This document shows positions 52,914-61,136 of a stretch of DNA of 64,000 nt, one piece after another. Location: positions 16,466-80,465 of the forward strand of contig JAAEZN010000006.1 in assembly GCA_018222835.1 (NCBI GenBank), given 5' to 3'. Under the pieces are notes generated by a model. It did not search any database, was not told where the DNA came from, and saw only the letters and a list, made by a program, of their open reading frames with translations. The DNA is from Algicola sp. Lineage in GTDB: Bacteria > Bacteroidota > Bacteroidia > Flavobacteriales > Flavobacteriaceae. The translations under genes and the position numbers were made by a program. Every line of letters begins with the position of its first letter. Position 1 is the stretch's first letter.

Positions 52914-52945
52914 CAAAGATAGGAAGGAATTTTTTATGGTACAAC
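52914..52945 (-). promoter_or_regulatory. trp operon promoter
   Basis: On the minus strand GTTG, a 20-base spacer and TATCTTTG (perfect TAnnTTTG) fit the Bacteroidota promoter. The box ends five bases before the trpL ATG. Confidence 0.65.
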
Positions 52946-52960
52946 AATGTTTTGTGTAAA

Positions 52961-52999
52961 ATAAAAAATCCCGTCCAAGAATTTCTTGGACGGGATTTT
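52961..52999 (-). terminator. Intrinsic terminator after yceI
   Basis: A 15-bp or longer perfect stem (AAAATCCCGTCCAAG with CTTGGACGGGATTTT), followed on the minus strand by TTTTTTATTTT, 22 bases after the yceI stop codon. Confidence 0.92.
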
Positions 53000-53020
53000 C
53001 ACACACTAAACTGTAGTTGC

Positions 53021-53593
53021 TTACATCTGTAGGTCAACTACCAAATCAAATTCGTCGTAAATTAATTTGTCCTTAGCTGTACCAATTATTCCAGACCCAT
53101 ATTTTACGTCGTATTTTGTTCTGTCAACTTTTAAAGTTGCAGTTGCTTTATCGCCATAAACAGAAACTACAAAGGAAACAGGTTCTGTATTGTTTTTTAT
53201 GGTTAGGTCGCCAGTTACGTCGTATGAGTTTTTCCCGGTTGCTTTAACTTTTGTGAAAACTAAAGTAGCGGTTGGATGATTGGCAGTCCCGAAAAAGTCG
53301 TCGGATTTTAAGTGACCGTCCAATTTGTTTTTGTACTCACCTTCAAGATCGGTGGCGTTTATGCTGCTCATGTCCACTACAAACTCACCGCCCACCAATT
53401 TTTCACCATCAAATTCCAATGCTCCGGATTTAAGGTCGATGGTTCCTGTGTGCGAACCACCTACTTTGTAGCCTTTCCATACTACACTGCTTTCCGAGGT
53501 ATTTACTTTTTTGGTTTCTTTTTTAATTGGATTGGCAATGGCCGAAGCTCCAAAAAGGGTGATCAATGCTAAGCTCAAAATTGATTTTTTCAT
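53021..53593 (-). CDS. YceI-family protein
   Basis: A 190-residue exported lipocalin-like protein that binds isoprenoid-type lipids in characterised members. Signal peptide MKKSILSLALITLFGASAIA, then SSVVWKGYKVGGSHTGTIDLKSG, VVDMSSINATDLEG, LKSDDFFGTANHPTATLVFTKV, and VTGDLTIKNNTEPVSF, all typical of YceI. It is the last gene of the MarR-nitroreductase-YceI run, with 29 bases after the nitroreductase stop. Confidence 0.93.
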   Translation of the reverse strand: MKKSILSLALITLFGASAIANPIKKETKKVNTSESSVVWKGYKVGGSHTGTIDLKSGALEFDGEKLVGGEFVVDMSSINATDLEGEYKNKLDGHLKSDDFFGTANHPTATLVFTKVKATGKNSYDVTGDLTIKNNTEPVSFVVSVYGDKATATLKVDRTKYDVKYGSGIIGTAKDKLIYDEFDLVVDLQM

Positions 53594-53622
53594 GATTGTT
53601 TAATTTCAGATGTTAATTGTTA

Positions 53623-54255
53623 TTATATATGTGTAAATAATTCTTTGTTCGACTTTCTAACTTTTGCCAAATGCTGGGTTTCGTCTTCTTCCGAGCGATA
53701 GCCCACCGCCAGAACAACGGCTGCATTCAAGTTTTTTTCCGAAAGACCTAGGATTTCGTTGTATTTGTCCGATTCGAAACCTTCGATTGGACAAGTGTCT
53801 ATTTTTAATTCGGCCGCAGCCTGCATCAAATTACCAAAGGCAATGTAAGCTTGTCTGGCCGTCCAGTGATTTTTAGTTTCAGCTGGCAAATCAATCAATT
53901 TCGATTTCATAAAGTCTGAATATCCCTTTAGTCCTTCTGCGGGGATGTTTCTTGTTTTGCTCACATTGGTCAAATAATCGTCCACCAACTCATCGCCAAA
54001 ATTGGTGGCGTTCGCAAAAACAAAAATGTGAGATGCATCGCTAATCTGAGATTGACCCCAAGAAACGGGTTTAAGTTTTTCCCTCAGTTCGGTATCGGTG
54101 ATCACATAAATATGGTAAGGTTGCAAACCGTAAGAGGAGGCACTCAATCGAGTGGCTTCCAAGAGGGTTTCCAAATCGTTATCCGATACTTTTTTGGTAG
54201 CATCAAATTTTTTGGTGGCATAGCGCCATGTTCTATGTTCTATAACGTTGCTCAT
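53623..54255 (-). CDS. Nitroreductase-family NAD(P)H-dependent oxidoreductase
   Basis: A 210-residue FMN enzyme of the NfsB type. RTWRYATKKFDATKKVSDND at the start carries the FMN-phosphate contacts, LSASSYGLQPYHIYVI the flavin/substrate site, HWTARQAYIAFGNLMQAAAELKIDTCPIEGF the dimer core, and VVLAVGYRSEED the C-terminal FMN site. The natural substrate could be a quinone, nitro compound or flavin. It starts four bases after the MarR stop codon, so it is probably controlled by it. Confidence 0.93.
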   Translation of the reverse strand: MSNVIEHRTWRYATKKFDATKKVSDNDLETLLEATRLSASSYGLQPYHIYVITDTELREKLKPVSWGQSQISDASHIFVFANATNFGDELVDDYLTNVSKTRNIPAEGLKGYSDFMKSKLIDLPAETKNHWTARQAYIAFGNLMQAAAELKIDTCPIEGFESDKYNEILGLSEKNLNAAVVLAVGYRSEEDETQHLAKVRKSNKELFTHI

Positions 54256-54259
54256 TATT

Positions 54260-54706
54260 TTAAAATTTATCTAATAGATGATTCAATTGTTCCAACTCGT
54301 CTTTTGTGAAATTTTTTAAGATAGTACCATGTGCTTTGTCCAGCGCGTTATCCATTTTAGATAAGGCCTTGAGCCCTTGGTCTGTTATTACTATTTCTAC
54401 TTTACGCCTGTTCGATGGACATAGACAACGGTTTACAAACCCTTTGGCAATAAGCTTATCCACCAAGCGGGTGGTATTGCTCATTTTGGTCACCATTCTT
54501 TCATTAATTGTAGAAAGGTTGGCCGGTTTGCCCTGTTGCCCCCTTAAAATCCGAAGTACATTAAATTGCTGTATGGAAACTTCAAAAGGCTTCAATGTAC
54601 CGGTCATAACTTCGCTGATTCTGTTATGGACCAATTCCATGTGTATAACCGTTCTTGGTTCCAAGGGAATCTTTTTAGAGGTCTTTATGATTTTTTCAAC
54701 ATTCAT
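54260..54706 (-). CDS. MarR-family transcriptional regulator
   Basis: A 148-residue winged helix regulator: VSIQQFNVLRILRGQQGKPANLSTINERM, then the recognition helix TKMSNTTRLVDKLIAKGFV and the wing NRRKVEIVITDQGLKAL. A CLC pair just before the wing (VNRCLCPSNRRK) could be a thiol sensor, by inference. The ATG at 54706 is chosen; a TTG two codons upstream is possible. A perfect palindrome overlaps its own promoter, so it is likely autoregulated and controls the nitroreductase and YceI genes behind it. Confidence 0.92.
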   Translation of the reverse strand: MNVEKIIKTSKKIPLEPRTVIHMELVHNRISEVMTGTLKPFEVSIQQFNVLRILRGQQGKPANLSTINERMVTKMSNTTRLVDKLIAKGFVNRCLCPSNRRKVEIVITDQGLKALSKMDNALDKAHGTILKNFTKDELEQLNHLLDKF

Positions 54707-54717
54707 GTACAAACAAT

Positions 54718-54733
54718 ATTTGTATATACAAAT
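54718..54733. promoter_or_regulatory. Palindromic operator, probable MarR site
   Basis: ATTTGTATATACAAAT is a perfect 16-bp palindrome that overlaps the -7 box of the MarR promoter and is 12 bases from its start codon, an ideal repressor site. It may also affect the divergent TlpA-like gene. Confidence 0.7.
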
Positions 54734-54761
54734 GTATGTTGATTTTGAATGTCAATCCAAA
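54729..54761 (-). promoter_or_regulatory. Promoter of the marR-nitroreductase-yceI operon
   Basis: On the minus strand TTTG, a 21-base spacer and TACATTTG (perfect TAnnTTTG), 22 bases before the MarR ATG. The operator palindrome covers most of the -7 box. Confidence 0.7.
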
Positions 54762-54839
54762 TAATTGATAGATAAATTTTTGTTAAAGAATGGATTTGAG
54801 GTTTTTCCTTATGTATTTTTAGGTTGTAAAAATCAGATA

Positions 54840-55394
54840 ATGAAGAAGTTATTGCTTTTAGGGTCGATGCTTGTTGTTTTTGCGGGATGTTTGGAAAAGA
54901 AAGGGCAAAAGAAGGATGATGTTAAAAATACTGAGAATGAATTGATTGAACCAAAGGCTGATAAAAAAGTGGAAGTTAAGTTTCCTGTTTATGATTTTGA
55001 TGCTTTTGAGCCAATTCTTCATAAAGATGATGGGAAGACGTATATCGTGAACTTTTGGGCAACTTGGTGCCAGCCTTGTATTGAAGAAATGCCCCATTTT
55101 GAGCGAGTGAATTCGGAGCGGTCGGATAATAATGTGGAGGTGATTTTGGTAAACTTGGATATGCCCAATATGTGGAAGACCAGATTGGAGCCTTATGTGG
55201 AAAAAAAGGGGATACAGTCTCAAGTAGTAATATTGGACGACCCTAAGCAGAACGATTGGATTCCAAAGGTTTCCAAGGAGTGGGGCGGGGGCATTCCCGC
55301 TACCTTAATATATAATACAGAGAAACGTACTTTTTACGAACGCGGTTTTACTTACGAAGAACTAAAAGAGGAGTTGAACAAATTTATAAATTAA
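54840..55394 (+). CDS. TlpA-like thioredoxin-fold lipoprotein
   Basis: A 184-residue exported thiol-disulphide protein. Lipoprotein signal with Cys17 (LVVFAGC), a lysine-rich linker, then a thioredoxin fold with the active site WCQPC (Cys77, Cys80) in NFWATWCQPCIEEMP and the cis-proline in GGIPATLIYN. It would reduce periplasmic disulphides or help in cytochrome maturation. I chose the ATG at 54840 because the signal peptide starts there. It is six bases before the next thiol protein gene and divergent from the MarR regulator. Confidence 0.9.
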   Translation: MKKLLLLGSMLVVFAGCLEKKGQKKDDVKNTENELIEPKADKKVEVKFPVYDFDAFEPILHKDDGKTYIVNFWATWCQPCIEEMPHFERVNSERSDNNVEVILVNLDMPNMWKTRLEPYVEKKGIQSQVVILDDPKQNDWIPKVSKEWGGGIPATLIYNTEKRTFYERGFTYEELKEELNKFIN

Positions 55395-55400
55395 GCAATC

Positions 55401-56033
55401 ATGAAAAATTTAAGGATTTTACGTTGGGCTCCGCCCTTACTGTTGTTTGTTGCGGCTTTTGCAGTAGGATTTAAAGCAGCGACCGAACATAATTTGGATA
55501 AAGGATATCAGGTTGGCGATATGGCTGCAGATTTCTCGCTCAAAAATGTGGACGGACAAATGGTATCCTTATCGAATTTTAAGAATGCCAAAGGCTTTTT
55601 GGTCATATTTACCTGTAATACGTGCCCATATGCACAAGCTTATGAAGATAGGATTATTGAGCTGGACGCTAAATATAAGCCGCAAGGTGTTCCAGTAGTG
55701 GCCATTATGCCTAACAACCCAAGTGCTAAACCAGGAGATAGTTTTGCAAAAATGAAAGAGCGTGCCGCCGAAAAAGGTTTCACATTTCCTTATTTATTGG
55801 ATAAAGGTCAACAGGTTTACCCGGAATATGGTGCCACAAGAACACCGCACGTTTTTCTGTTAGAAAAAAAGTCATCGGGCAATGAGGTAGTGTACATTGG
55901 AGCTATAGACGATAATTACCGGGATGCGGCCCAGGTCGAAGAGCGATTTGTGGAGAATGCTGTAGATGCCATGCTTGCCGGAAATGAAATCAATCCAAAA
56001 ACAACCAAGGCAATTGGGTGCGGCATAAAGTAA
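55401..56033 (+). CDS. AhpC/TSA-type thioredoxin-fold protein, membrane-anchored
   Basis: A 210-residue protein with an N-terminal membrane anchor or signal (WAPPLLLFVAAFAVGF), then a peroxiredoxin-like fold: GDMAADFSLKNVDGQMVSLSNF, the active site CNTCP (Cys72, Cys75) in IFTCNTCPYAQAYED, and YGATRTPHVFLL with cis-proline. A CxxC in place of the single peroxidatic Cys indicates a thioredoxin-like redox protein rather than a true peroxidase. It follows the TlpA-like gene by six bases. Confidence 0.87.
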   Translation: MKNLRILRWAPPLLLFVAAFAVGFKAATEHNLDKGYQVGDMAADFSLKNVDGQMVSLSNFKNAKGFLVIFTCNTCPYAQAYEDRIIELDAKYKPQGVPVVAIMPNNPSAKPGDSFAKMKERAAEKGFTFPYLLDKGQQVYPEYGATRTPHVFLLEKKSSGNEVVYIGAIDDNYRDAAQVEERFVENAVDAMLAGNEINPKTTKAIGCGIK

Positions 56034-56057
56034 GCTGTTTTAAAATAATACAATTAG

Positions 56058-56090
56058 AAATCCAGAGTAATGCTCTGGATTTTTATTTTT
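56058..56090 (+). terminator. Intrinsic terminator with embedded -7 box
   Basis: Stem AAATCCAGAG with CTCTGGATTT, then TTATTTTT. The T run continues into TATTTTTG (56084-56091), which is itself a perfect TAnnTTTG and could be the promoter of the rhodanese gene 22 bases later. Confidence 0.8.
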
Positions 56091-56112
56091 GCAGAACTTA
56101 AAATTGAAAAAA

Positions 56113-56424
56113 ATGGCAGATTTATCTCAAGAAGAGTGGGCAGATCAACTAAAAAATGATGACAACGCCTTTATTTTGGATGTGCGTACCCCGGAAGAAG
56201 TAGAAGAAGGATATATTCCCGGAGCTACCAATATTGATATTTATTTAGGACAGGAATTTTTGAACAAAGTGGAAGAATTGGATAAGTCCAAAAACTTTTA
56301 CGTTTACTGCCGATCAGGAAACCGTAGTGCACAAGCTTGCGCTATTATGAACAGTATTGGAATTGAAAACGCCTATAATTTGGAAGGTGGCTTTATGGAT
56401 TGGGATGGTGAAGTAACGGAATAG
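56113..56424 (+). CDS. Single-domain rhodanese
   Basis: A 103-residue cytoplasmic sulphurtransferase: NAFILDVRTPEEVEEGYIPGATNID and the active site Cys66 in FYVYCRSGNRSAQA. A six-residue active loop starting at Cys (CRSGNR) is the standard rhodanese form. The ATG at 56113 is chosen (MADLSQEEWA); a TTG at 56089 would lie within the terminator. It follows two thiol-redox genes, so a sulphur or redox role is plausible. Confidence 0.93.
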   Translation: MADLSQEEWADQLKNDDNAFILDVRTPEEVEEGYIPGATNIDIYLGQEFLNKVEELDKSKNFYVYCRSGNRSAQACAIMNSIGIENAYNLEGGFMDWDGEVTE

Positions 56425-56445
56425 ATACCTATTTGTCCCAAATCT

Positions 56446-57726
56446 ATGCGAGAAGACCTACTTTATTTTATTTGGAAGCACAATAAGCTTCCAACAAACC
56501 AACTTTACACCGGAAACAACGAGCTAGTAAGGATTAAATCCATTGGGTTCCAGAATAAATTGGCCGGTCCTGATTTTTTCAATGCCCAAGTGGAAATTGA
56601 TGGGCAGCTGTGGGCCGGTAATGTGGAGATGCACCTCAAATCTTCCGATTGGTACGTGCACCATCACGAAACGGATGAAAATTACAACAATGTCATTCTT
56701 CACGTAGTTTGGGAGGATGACATTGTTGTTTTTAGAAAAGACGGTTCGCAAATTCCCACCTTGGAAGTAAAGCAATATGTTCCCGGTGAACTATTGGACC
56801 GGTATCGGGCTTTGATGGAGAATTCACGTACTTCCTTTATTAATTGTGAAAAGGATTACAAGGAAATAGATGCCTTTATCATGGAAAATTGGATGCATCG
56901 GTTGTTTATTGAACGACTCGAGCACAAGTCCAAATTAATTTTGGATCTGTTGGATGCATCCAAAAACAATTGGGAGGCCGTTCTTTTTATAGTATTGGCA
57001 AAGAATTTTGGGTCCACGGTGAACGGGACATACTTTTTGGAGCGGGCAAAGCAATTGGATTTTTCCATTATTAGAAAAACTACCAACGAACCTTCACAAT
57101 TGGAAGCTTTGCTTTTTGGCCATTTTGGACTTTTGCATGCAGAAGATTGTACAGATGCATACTACTTGCAGCTCCAAAAGGAATATATCTACCTCAAACA
57201 AAAATTTGATTTACTTGAGCCCTTGTCAAAGCCAGGGTATTTTGGGTTACGCCCATTAAACTTTCCCACGGTTCGTATATCACAATTAATAAGTTTGTAC
57301 AGTAAAAACCATAATCTCTTTTCAAAATTGATGGAGCTTGACAAGCTGGAAGCTATTTATCAAACCTTGGAAGTCTGTGCAAGTCCTTATTGGGAAGAAC
57401 ACTATACCTTTGGTAAAGTATCCAAAAAACAAGTAAAAAAGCTATCCCGAAATTTTATCGATTTGGTTATCATCAATACCTTGGTTCCACTCAAATTTTG
57501 CTATTCAAAATATATAGGGAGTCAATGGAACGAGGAGTTGATAAGTTTGGTGTCTCAAGTAACCAAAGAGAAAAATTCCATTATTCAAAATTTTGGAAAA
57601 ATTGGCTCAAAAGCAAAAAATGCATTGGAAAGTCAAGCCCAATTGGAGCTGTACAATAATTATTGCGCAAAAAATAAATGCATGCAATGTGTCGTAGGTA
57701 CACAATTATTGAACAGAAATATATAA
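56446..57726 (+). CDS. DUF2851-family protein
   Basis: A 426-residue protein of the DUF2851 family, common in Bacteroidota and of unknown function. The N-terminus MREDLLYFIWKHNKLPTNQLY, AGPDFFNAQVEIDGQLWAGNVEMHLKSSDWY and HHHETDENYNNVILHVVWEDD are typical, as is the C-terminal cysteine-rich tail YCAKNKCMQCVVG. The conserved D/E and H in the N-terminal third look like a nuclease-type pattern, but I can only call this inference. It lies 21 bases after the rhodanese. Confidence 0.88.
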   Translation: MREDLLYFIWKHNKLPTNQLYTGNNELVRIKSIGFQNKLAGPDFFNAQVEIDGQLWAGNVEMHLKSSDWYVHHHETDENYNNVILHVVWEDDIVVFRKDGSQIPTLEVKQYVPGELLDRYRALMENSRTSFINCEKDYKEIDAFIMENWMHRLFIERLEHKSKLILDLLDASKNNWEAVLFIVLAKNFGSTVNGTYFLERAKQLDFSIIRKTTNEPSQLEALLFGHFGLLHAEDCTDAYYLQLQKEYIYLKQKFDLLEPLSKPGYFGLRPLNFPTVRISQLISLYSKNHNLFSKLMELDKLEAIYQTLEVCASPYWEEHYTFGKVSKKQVKKLSRNFIDLVIINTLVPLKFCYSKYIGSQWNEELISLVSQVTKEKNSIIQNFGKIGSKAKNALESQAQLELYNNYCAKNKCMQCVVGTQLLNRNI

Positions 57727-57734
57727 TTTTAACC

Positions 57735-57962
57735 ATGTCTTTGTTTTATAATACCCTTTACTATTTTCAAAAGCGAGGCTTCGAGGTTTGTAGGCGAATT
57801 GCAGAAAGACTCGGTATCCGTGCCCGTGTGGTGCGTACCAGCTTTATCTATCTTACTTTTGTTACCTTGGGCTTTGGGTTTGCACTTTATCTTTTTATTG
57901 CCTTTTGGCTAAGGATCAAGGACCTGATTTATACAAAAAGAACTTCTGTATTTGACCTTTAA
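57735..57962 (+). CDS. PspC-domain small membrane protein
   Basis: A 75-residue PspC-family protein: CRRIAERLGIRARVVRTSFIYLTFVTLGFGFALYLFIAFWL, with one or two membrane segments. The family includes the phage shock protein C regulator; other Bacteroidota short members are poorly studied. The ATG at 57735 (MSLFYN) is chosen, eight bases after the DUF2851 stop codon. The next gene, a K+ channel, starts two bases after its stop. Confidence 0.85.
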   Translation: MSLFYNTLYYFQKRGFEVCRRIAERLGIRARVVRTSFIYLTFVTLGFGFALYLFIAFWLRIKDLIYTKRTSVFDL

Positions 57963-57964
57963 GA

Positions 57965-58972
57965 ATGATTAGATTGTTGCGCTCCAAAATACTTGTGGCC
58001 CTCACCTTAATGGTGTTGGTGTTGTCGTTTGGGGTGATCGGTTATAAAATGTTGTCCGATTTTACGTGGATCGAGGCTGTTTACATGACCATTATTACGG
58101 TGACCACCGTAGGCTTCTCCGAGGTAAGGCCCTTGGATGCCAATGCAAAGATTTTTACCGTATTTTTAATTGTTACCAGTGTTTTTATATTTGGATTTGC
58201 CATTTCCGTGGTATCCGAATATATTTTGGGCAGAAATTCGTTGGAGCTACTAAAAAAGAAAAAAGTGAAAAAACAGATTGATAGTCTTTCCAATCATGTA
58301 GTGATTTGTGGTTTTGGTAGAAATGGTATGCAAGCTGCAGAAAAGTTGACTGCTTACCAAAAGCCGTTTGTGGTGATCGAAAGGGATAAGGAGATTATTG
58401 AGCGGCACGAGGATGATATTTTGTTTGTAGAGGGCGACGCCAACGAGGACGAAGTTTTGCTCGAAGCGGGAATAGACCGCGCACAATATCTTATAACTGC
58501 CGTGCCCGATGATTCTGCAAATCTATTTATAGTGCTTTCGGCCAGGCAATTAAATTCCAAACTTTTTATAATAAGTAGAGCTTCCCAGATAACCTCGGTG
58601 AAAAAATTGGAATTTGGCGGGGCGAACAAGGTTATAATGCCCGATAAAATAGGCGGGGATCATATGGCCTCTTTAGTAGTAATGCCTAATTTGATTACTT
58701 TTTTGGACCAACTTTCCATAGAAGGGGAACATACCACAAATTTAGAGGAAGTCAGTATCGAGGATTTCACAGATCAGATGGAATGTAACTCATTGCGCGA
58801 TTTGGATTTGCGCAGAAAAACAGGCTGTACCATAATCGGCTATGTAGATCCAAATGGAAAGTACATAATAAACCCAGAAGCTGATATAGTTTTACAGCCC
58901 AAGAGCAAGGTCATTGTTTTGGGGAGACCCGAACAGATAAGGAAATTAAATCAAATGTTTCGGATTGGATAG
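57965..58972 (+). CDS. Potassium channel with RCK regulatory domain
   Basis: A 335-residue two-helix K+ channel with the soluble RCK module. TM1 is at about 9-28, the pore helix MTIITVTTVGFSEVRP carries the filter TVGF (48-51, an F in place of the usual Y), and TM2 is at about 63-86. The Rossmann-type RCK-N follows with GFGRNG (116-121) and VVIERDKEIIE, then RCK-C (about 255-335). Ligand could be NAD(H), Ca or c-di-AMP. PspC and DUF2851 are immediately upstream in one transcript. Confidence 0.92.
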   Translation: MIRLLRSKILVALTLMVLVLSFGVIGYKMLSDFTWIEAVYMTIITVTTVGFSEVRPLDANAKIFTVFLIVTSVFIFGFAISVVSEYILGRNSLELLKKKKVKKQIDSLSNHVVICGFGRNGMQAAEKLTAYQKPFVVIERDKEIIERHEDDILFVEGDANEDEVLLEAGIDRAQYLITAVPDDSANLFIVLSARQLNSKLFIISRASQITSVKKLEFGGANKVIMPDKIGGDHMASLVVMPNLITFLDQLSIEGEHTTNLEEVSIEDFTDQMECNSLRDLDLRRKTGCTIIGYVDPNGKYIINPEADIVLQPKSKVIVLGRPEQIRKLNQMFRIG

Positions 58973-59057
58973 TTAAAAAAACATAAAATTTGATAGCGTT
59001 GATTTTTTTTTGGATATTGCTGACTTTACCATACCAAAAACTAACTAATCTTAATAT

Positions 59058-61124
59058 ATGAAGTATTATCTTTTTCTATTGTCTTTTTTTGCGCTAACCA
59101 CAGGTTTTTCACAAGAATTGACCGTAGTTGGCAAAACCTACAATGTCTCCAATAACATCAACGATGGTGTTATAGAGCTTAAAGTAGATGGAGGGGTCGA
59201 ACCTTACACCTACAAATGGAGCAATCAGGAAACGCCGCTCAAGTCCAAATCAGCACAAAAATTGGTAGAAGGCATACCTTATAGTGTTACAGTAACGGAC
59301 GCAGCAGGTAATTCAATTACCAAAGAGTTTAAAGTAGAGACAGAATCTATTACAGAAGTATTCAATGGAACCATGACCCCGGCAGTAAGTGCATTGGGGT
59401 CTGTTCTTTTCTGGGACCCTTTTGCCGCAATCGGAATTTATGATCCAGTGGCCTATGCCGACGTGAAATTGATAGGTATTCCCGATTGGAGCAACGAGAC
59501 CCAAGATAAATTCGTTTTAAAGGAATGGCTGAAGGATGATAAGGCCAGTGTAGCCATAGGCGAAGATATTGCTGTAATTACCAGTGATAAAAAAGGTGAT
59601 ATTACTATAAAGTCTGAAGCAAAGGGAAAGCTTTTGCAGAAAGTGAAGAAGGGCAACGTTATCTACAATTCAGATAACCAAGAACATGTTATAGAGCAAG
59701 GGGCACATTACTTTGCGGAGATCAAATACGACGAGCCCATTGCCATGACCCATCCAAACGGAGATCCGATCATAAAGGGGATTCCTTTTATAGTGATTTG
59801 GTTGGTGCTTGGAGCATTGTTCTTTACGATTAGAATGGGATTCATTAACATTCGAGGTTTTAGGCATTCTATTGATCTTGCCAAAGGAAAGTACGATGAC
59901 CCAAACGCACCAGGGCAAGTTACCCACTTTCAGGCATTGGCAACAGCTGTTTCCGGTACTGTAGGTCTTGGTAATATTGCAGGGGTGGCCGTCGCGGTAT
60001 CCCTGGGTGGTGCAGGAGCCACTTTCTGGATGATCGTTTGTGGACTTTTGGGTATGTCGTCCAAATTTGTGGAGTGTACCCTTGGTGTAAAATACAGGGA
60101 TATATTGCCTGATGGCCGCGTGTTTGGTGGTCCAATGAACTACTTGCGCTATGGTTTGGAAAAGCGTAATATGAAAGGTTTTGGTAAAGTATTGGCGGGA
60201 GTGTTCGCCATGCTAGCGGTGGGAGCTTCCTTTGGTGGAGGTAACATGTTCCAGGCAAACCAATCTTTTGAGCAATTGGCCGGACAGTTCCCTGCGTTGG
60301 CGGGTAATGGCTTTTGGTTCGGAGTGGTTACTGCTATTCTGGTAGGCGTAGTGATCATTGGAGGAATTAGTAGTATTGCCAAGGTAACAGGTAAGGTTGT
60401 GCCGATTATGGCCACGATTTATATTGTTGCAGCGTTGGCAGTTATTATAATGAATATTCAAAATATTGGACCGGCATTCTCTGCAATCGTGGATGGAGCG
60501 TTTAACCCTTCGGCCCTAAAAGGAGGAATTTTAGGTGTCTTGGTCATCGGGTTTCAAAGAGCAGCCTTCTCCAATGAGGCGGGTGTAGGTTCTGCGGCCA
60601 TTGCCCACAGTGCGGCAAAGACCAACCATCCACCGTCCGAAGGTTTTGTTGCCTTGCTTGAGCCTTTTATCGATACCGTTGTGGTTTGTACCCTAACAGC
60701 TTTGGTGTTGATTTTTACAGGAATGCACGAAGTAGAAGGAATGGCAGGTGCCCAGTTGACATCAGATGCTTTTGGTAGCCAGATTTCTTGGTTCCCTTAT
60801 GTATTGGCCTTGGCGGTATTCCTTTTTGCATTCTCAACCATGATTTCTTGGTCTTACTATGGAATGAGGGCTTGGACTTATCTATTTGGAAAGAGCAAGC
60901 GTTCAGAAATGATCTACAAGATGTTATTCTTGGTGTTTGTTGTAGTGGGTGCTTCGGTAAGTTTAGGGGCTGTATTGGACTTTTCGGATATGATGATTTT
61001 AGCAATGTCCTTCCCGAATATCATTGGACTTTATATAATGTCCGGAGAGGTTCGTAAAGACTTGGACGGTTATCTACAGAAATTAAAAGCTGGTCAACTC
61101 TTCAAAAAAATGAAGAGTCAATAA
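59058..61124 (+). CDS. AGCS alanine/glycine:cation symporter with PKD-like and lipoyl-like N-terminal domains
   Basis: A 688-residue membrane transporter. Order: signal peptide (1-19), an immunoglobulin/SprB-like PKD repeat (about 20-92, GGVEPYTYKWSNQETPL and YSVTVTDAAGNSITKEF), a hydrophobic segment (107-129), and a beta-hammerhead region resembling a lipoyl/biotinyl fold (about 160-223, VAIGEDIAVITSDKKGD, KSEAKGKLLQKVKKGNVI). The AGCS transporter core follows from 243 (FFTIRMGFINIRGFRHSIDL, SGTVGLGNIAGVAVAV, GVGSAAIAHSAAKTNHP). The core itself fits sodium:alanine/glycine uptake. The extracellular domains before it are unusual. It stands alone, with a terminator-like hairpin inside the next gene. 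Confidence 0.85.
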   Translation: MKYYLFLLSFFALTTGFSQELTVVGKTYNVSNNINDGVIELKVDGGVEPYTYKWSNQETPLKSKSAQKLVEGIPYSVTVTDAAGNSITKEFKVETESITEVFNGTMTPAVSALGSVLFWDPFAAIGIYDPVAYADVKLIGIPDWSNETQDKFVLKEWLKDDKASVAIGEDIAVITSDKKGDITIKSEAKGKLLQKVKKGNVIYNSDNQEHVIEQGAHYFAEIKYDEPIAMTHPNGDPIIKGIPFIVIWLVLGALFFTIRMGFINIRGFRHSIDLAKGKYDDPNAPGQVTHFQALATAVSGTVGLGNIAGVAVAVSLGGAGATFWMIVCGLLGMSSKFVECTLGVKYRDILPDGRVFGGPMNYLRYGLEKRNMKGFGKVLAGVFAMLAVGASFGGGNMFQANQSFEQLAGQFPALAGNGFWFGVVTAILVGVVIIGGISSIAKVTGKVVPIMATIYIVAALAVIIMNIQNIGPAFSAIVDGAFNPSALKGGILGVLVIGFQRAAFSNEAGVGSAAIAHSAAKTNHPPSEGFVALLEPFIDTVVVCTLTALVLIFTGMHEVEGMAGAQLTSDAFGSQISWFPYVLALAVFLFAFSTMISWSYYGMRAWTYLFGKSKRSEMIYKMLFLVFVVVGASVSLGAVLDFSDMMILAMSFPNIIGLYIMSGEVRKDLDGYLQKLKAGQLFKKMKSQ

Positions 61125-61136
61125 TATATATCGCAC

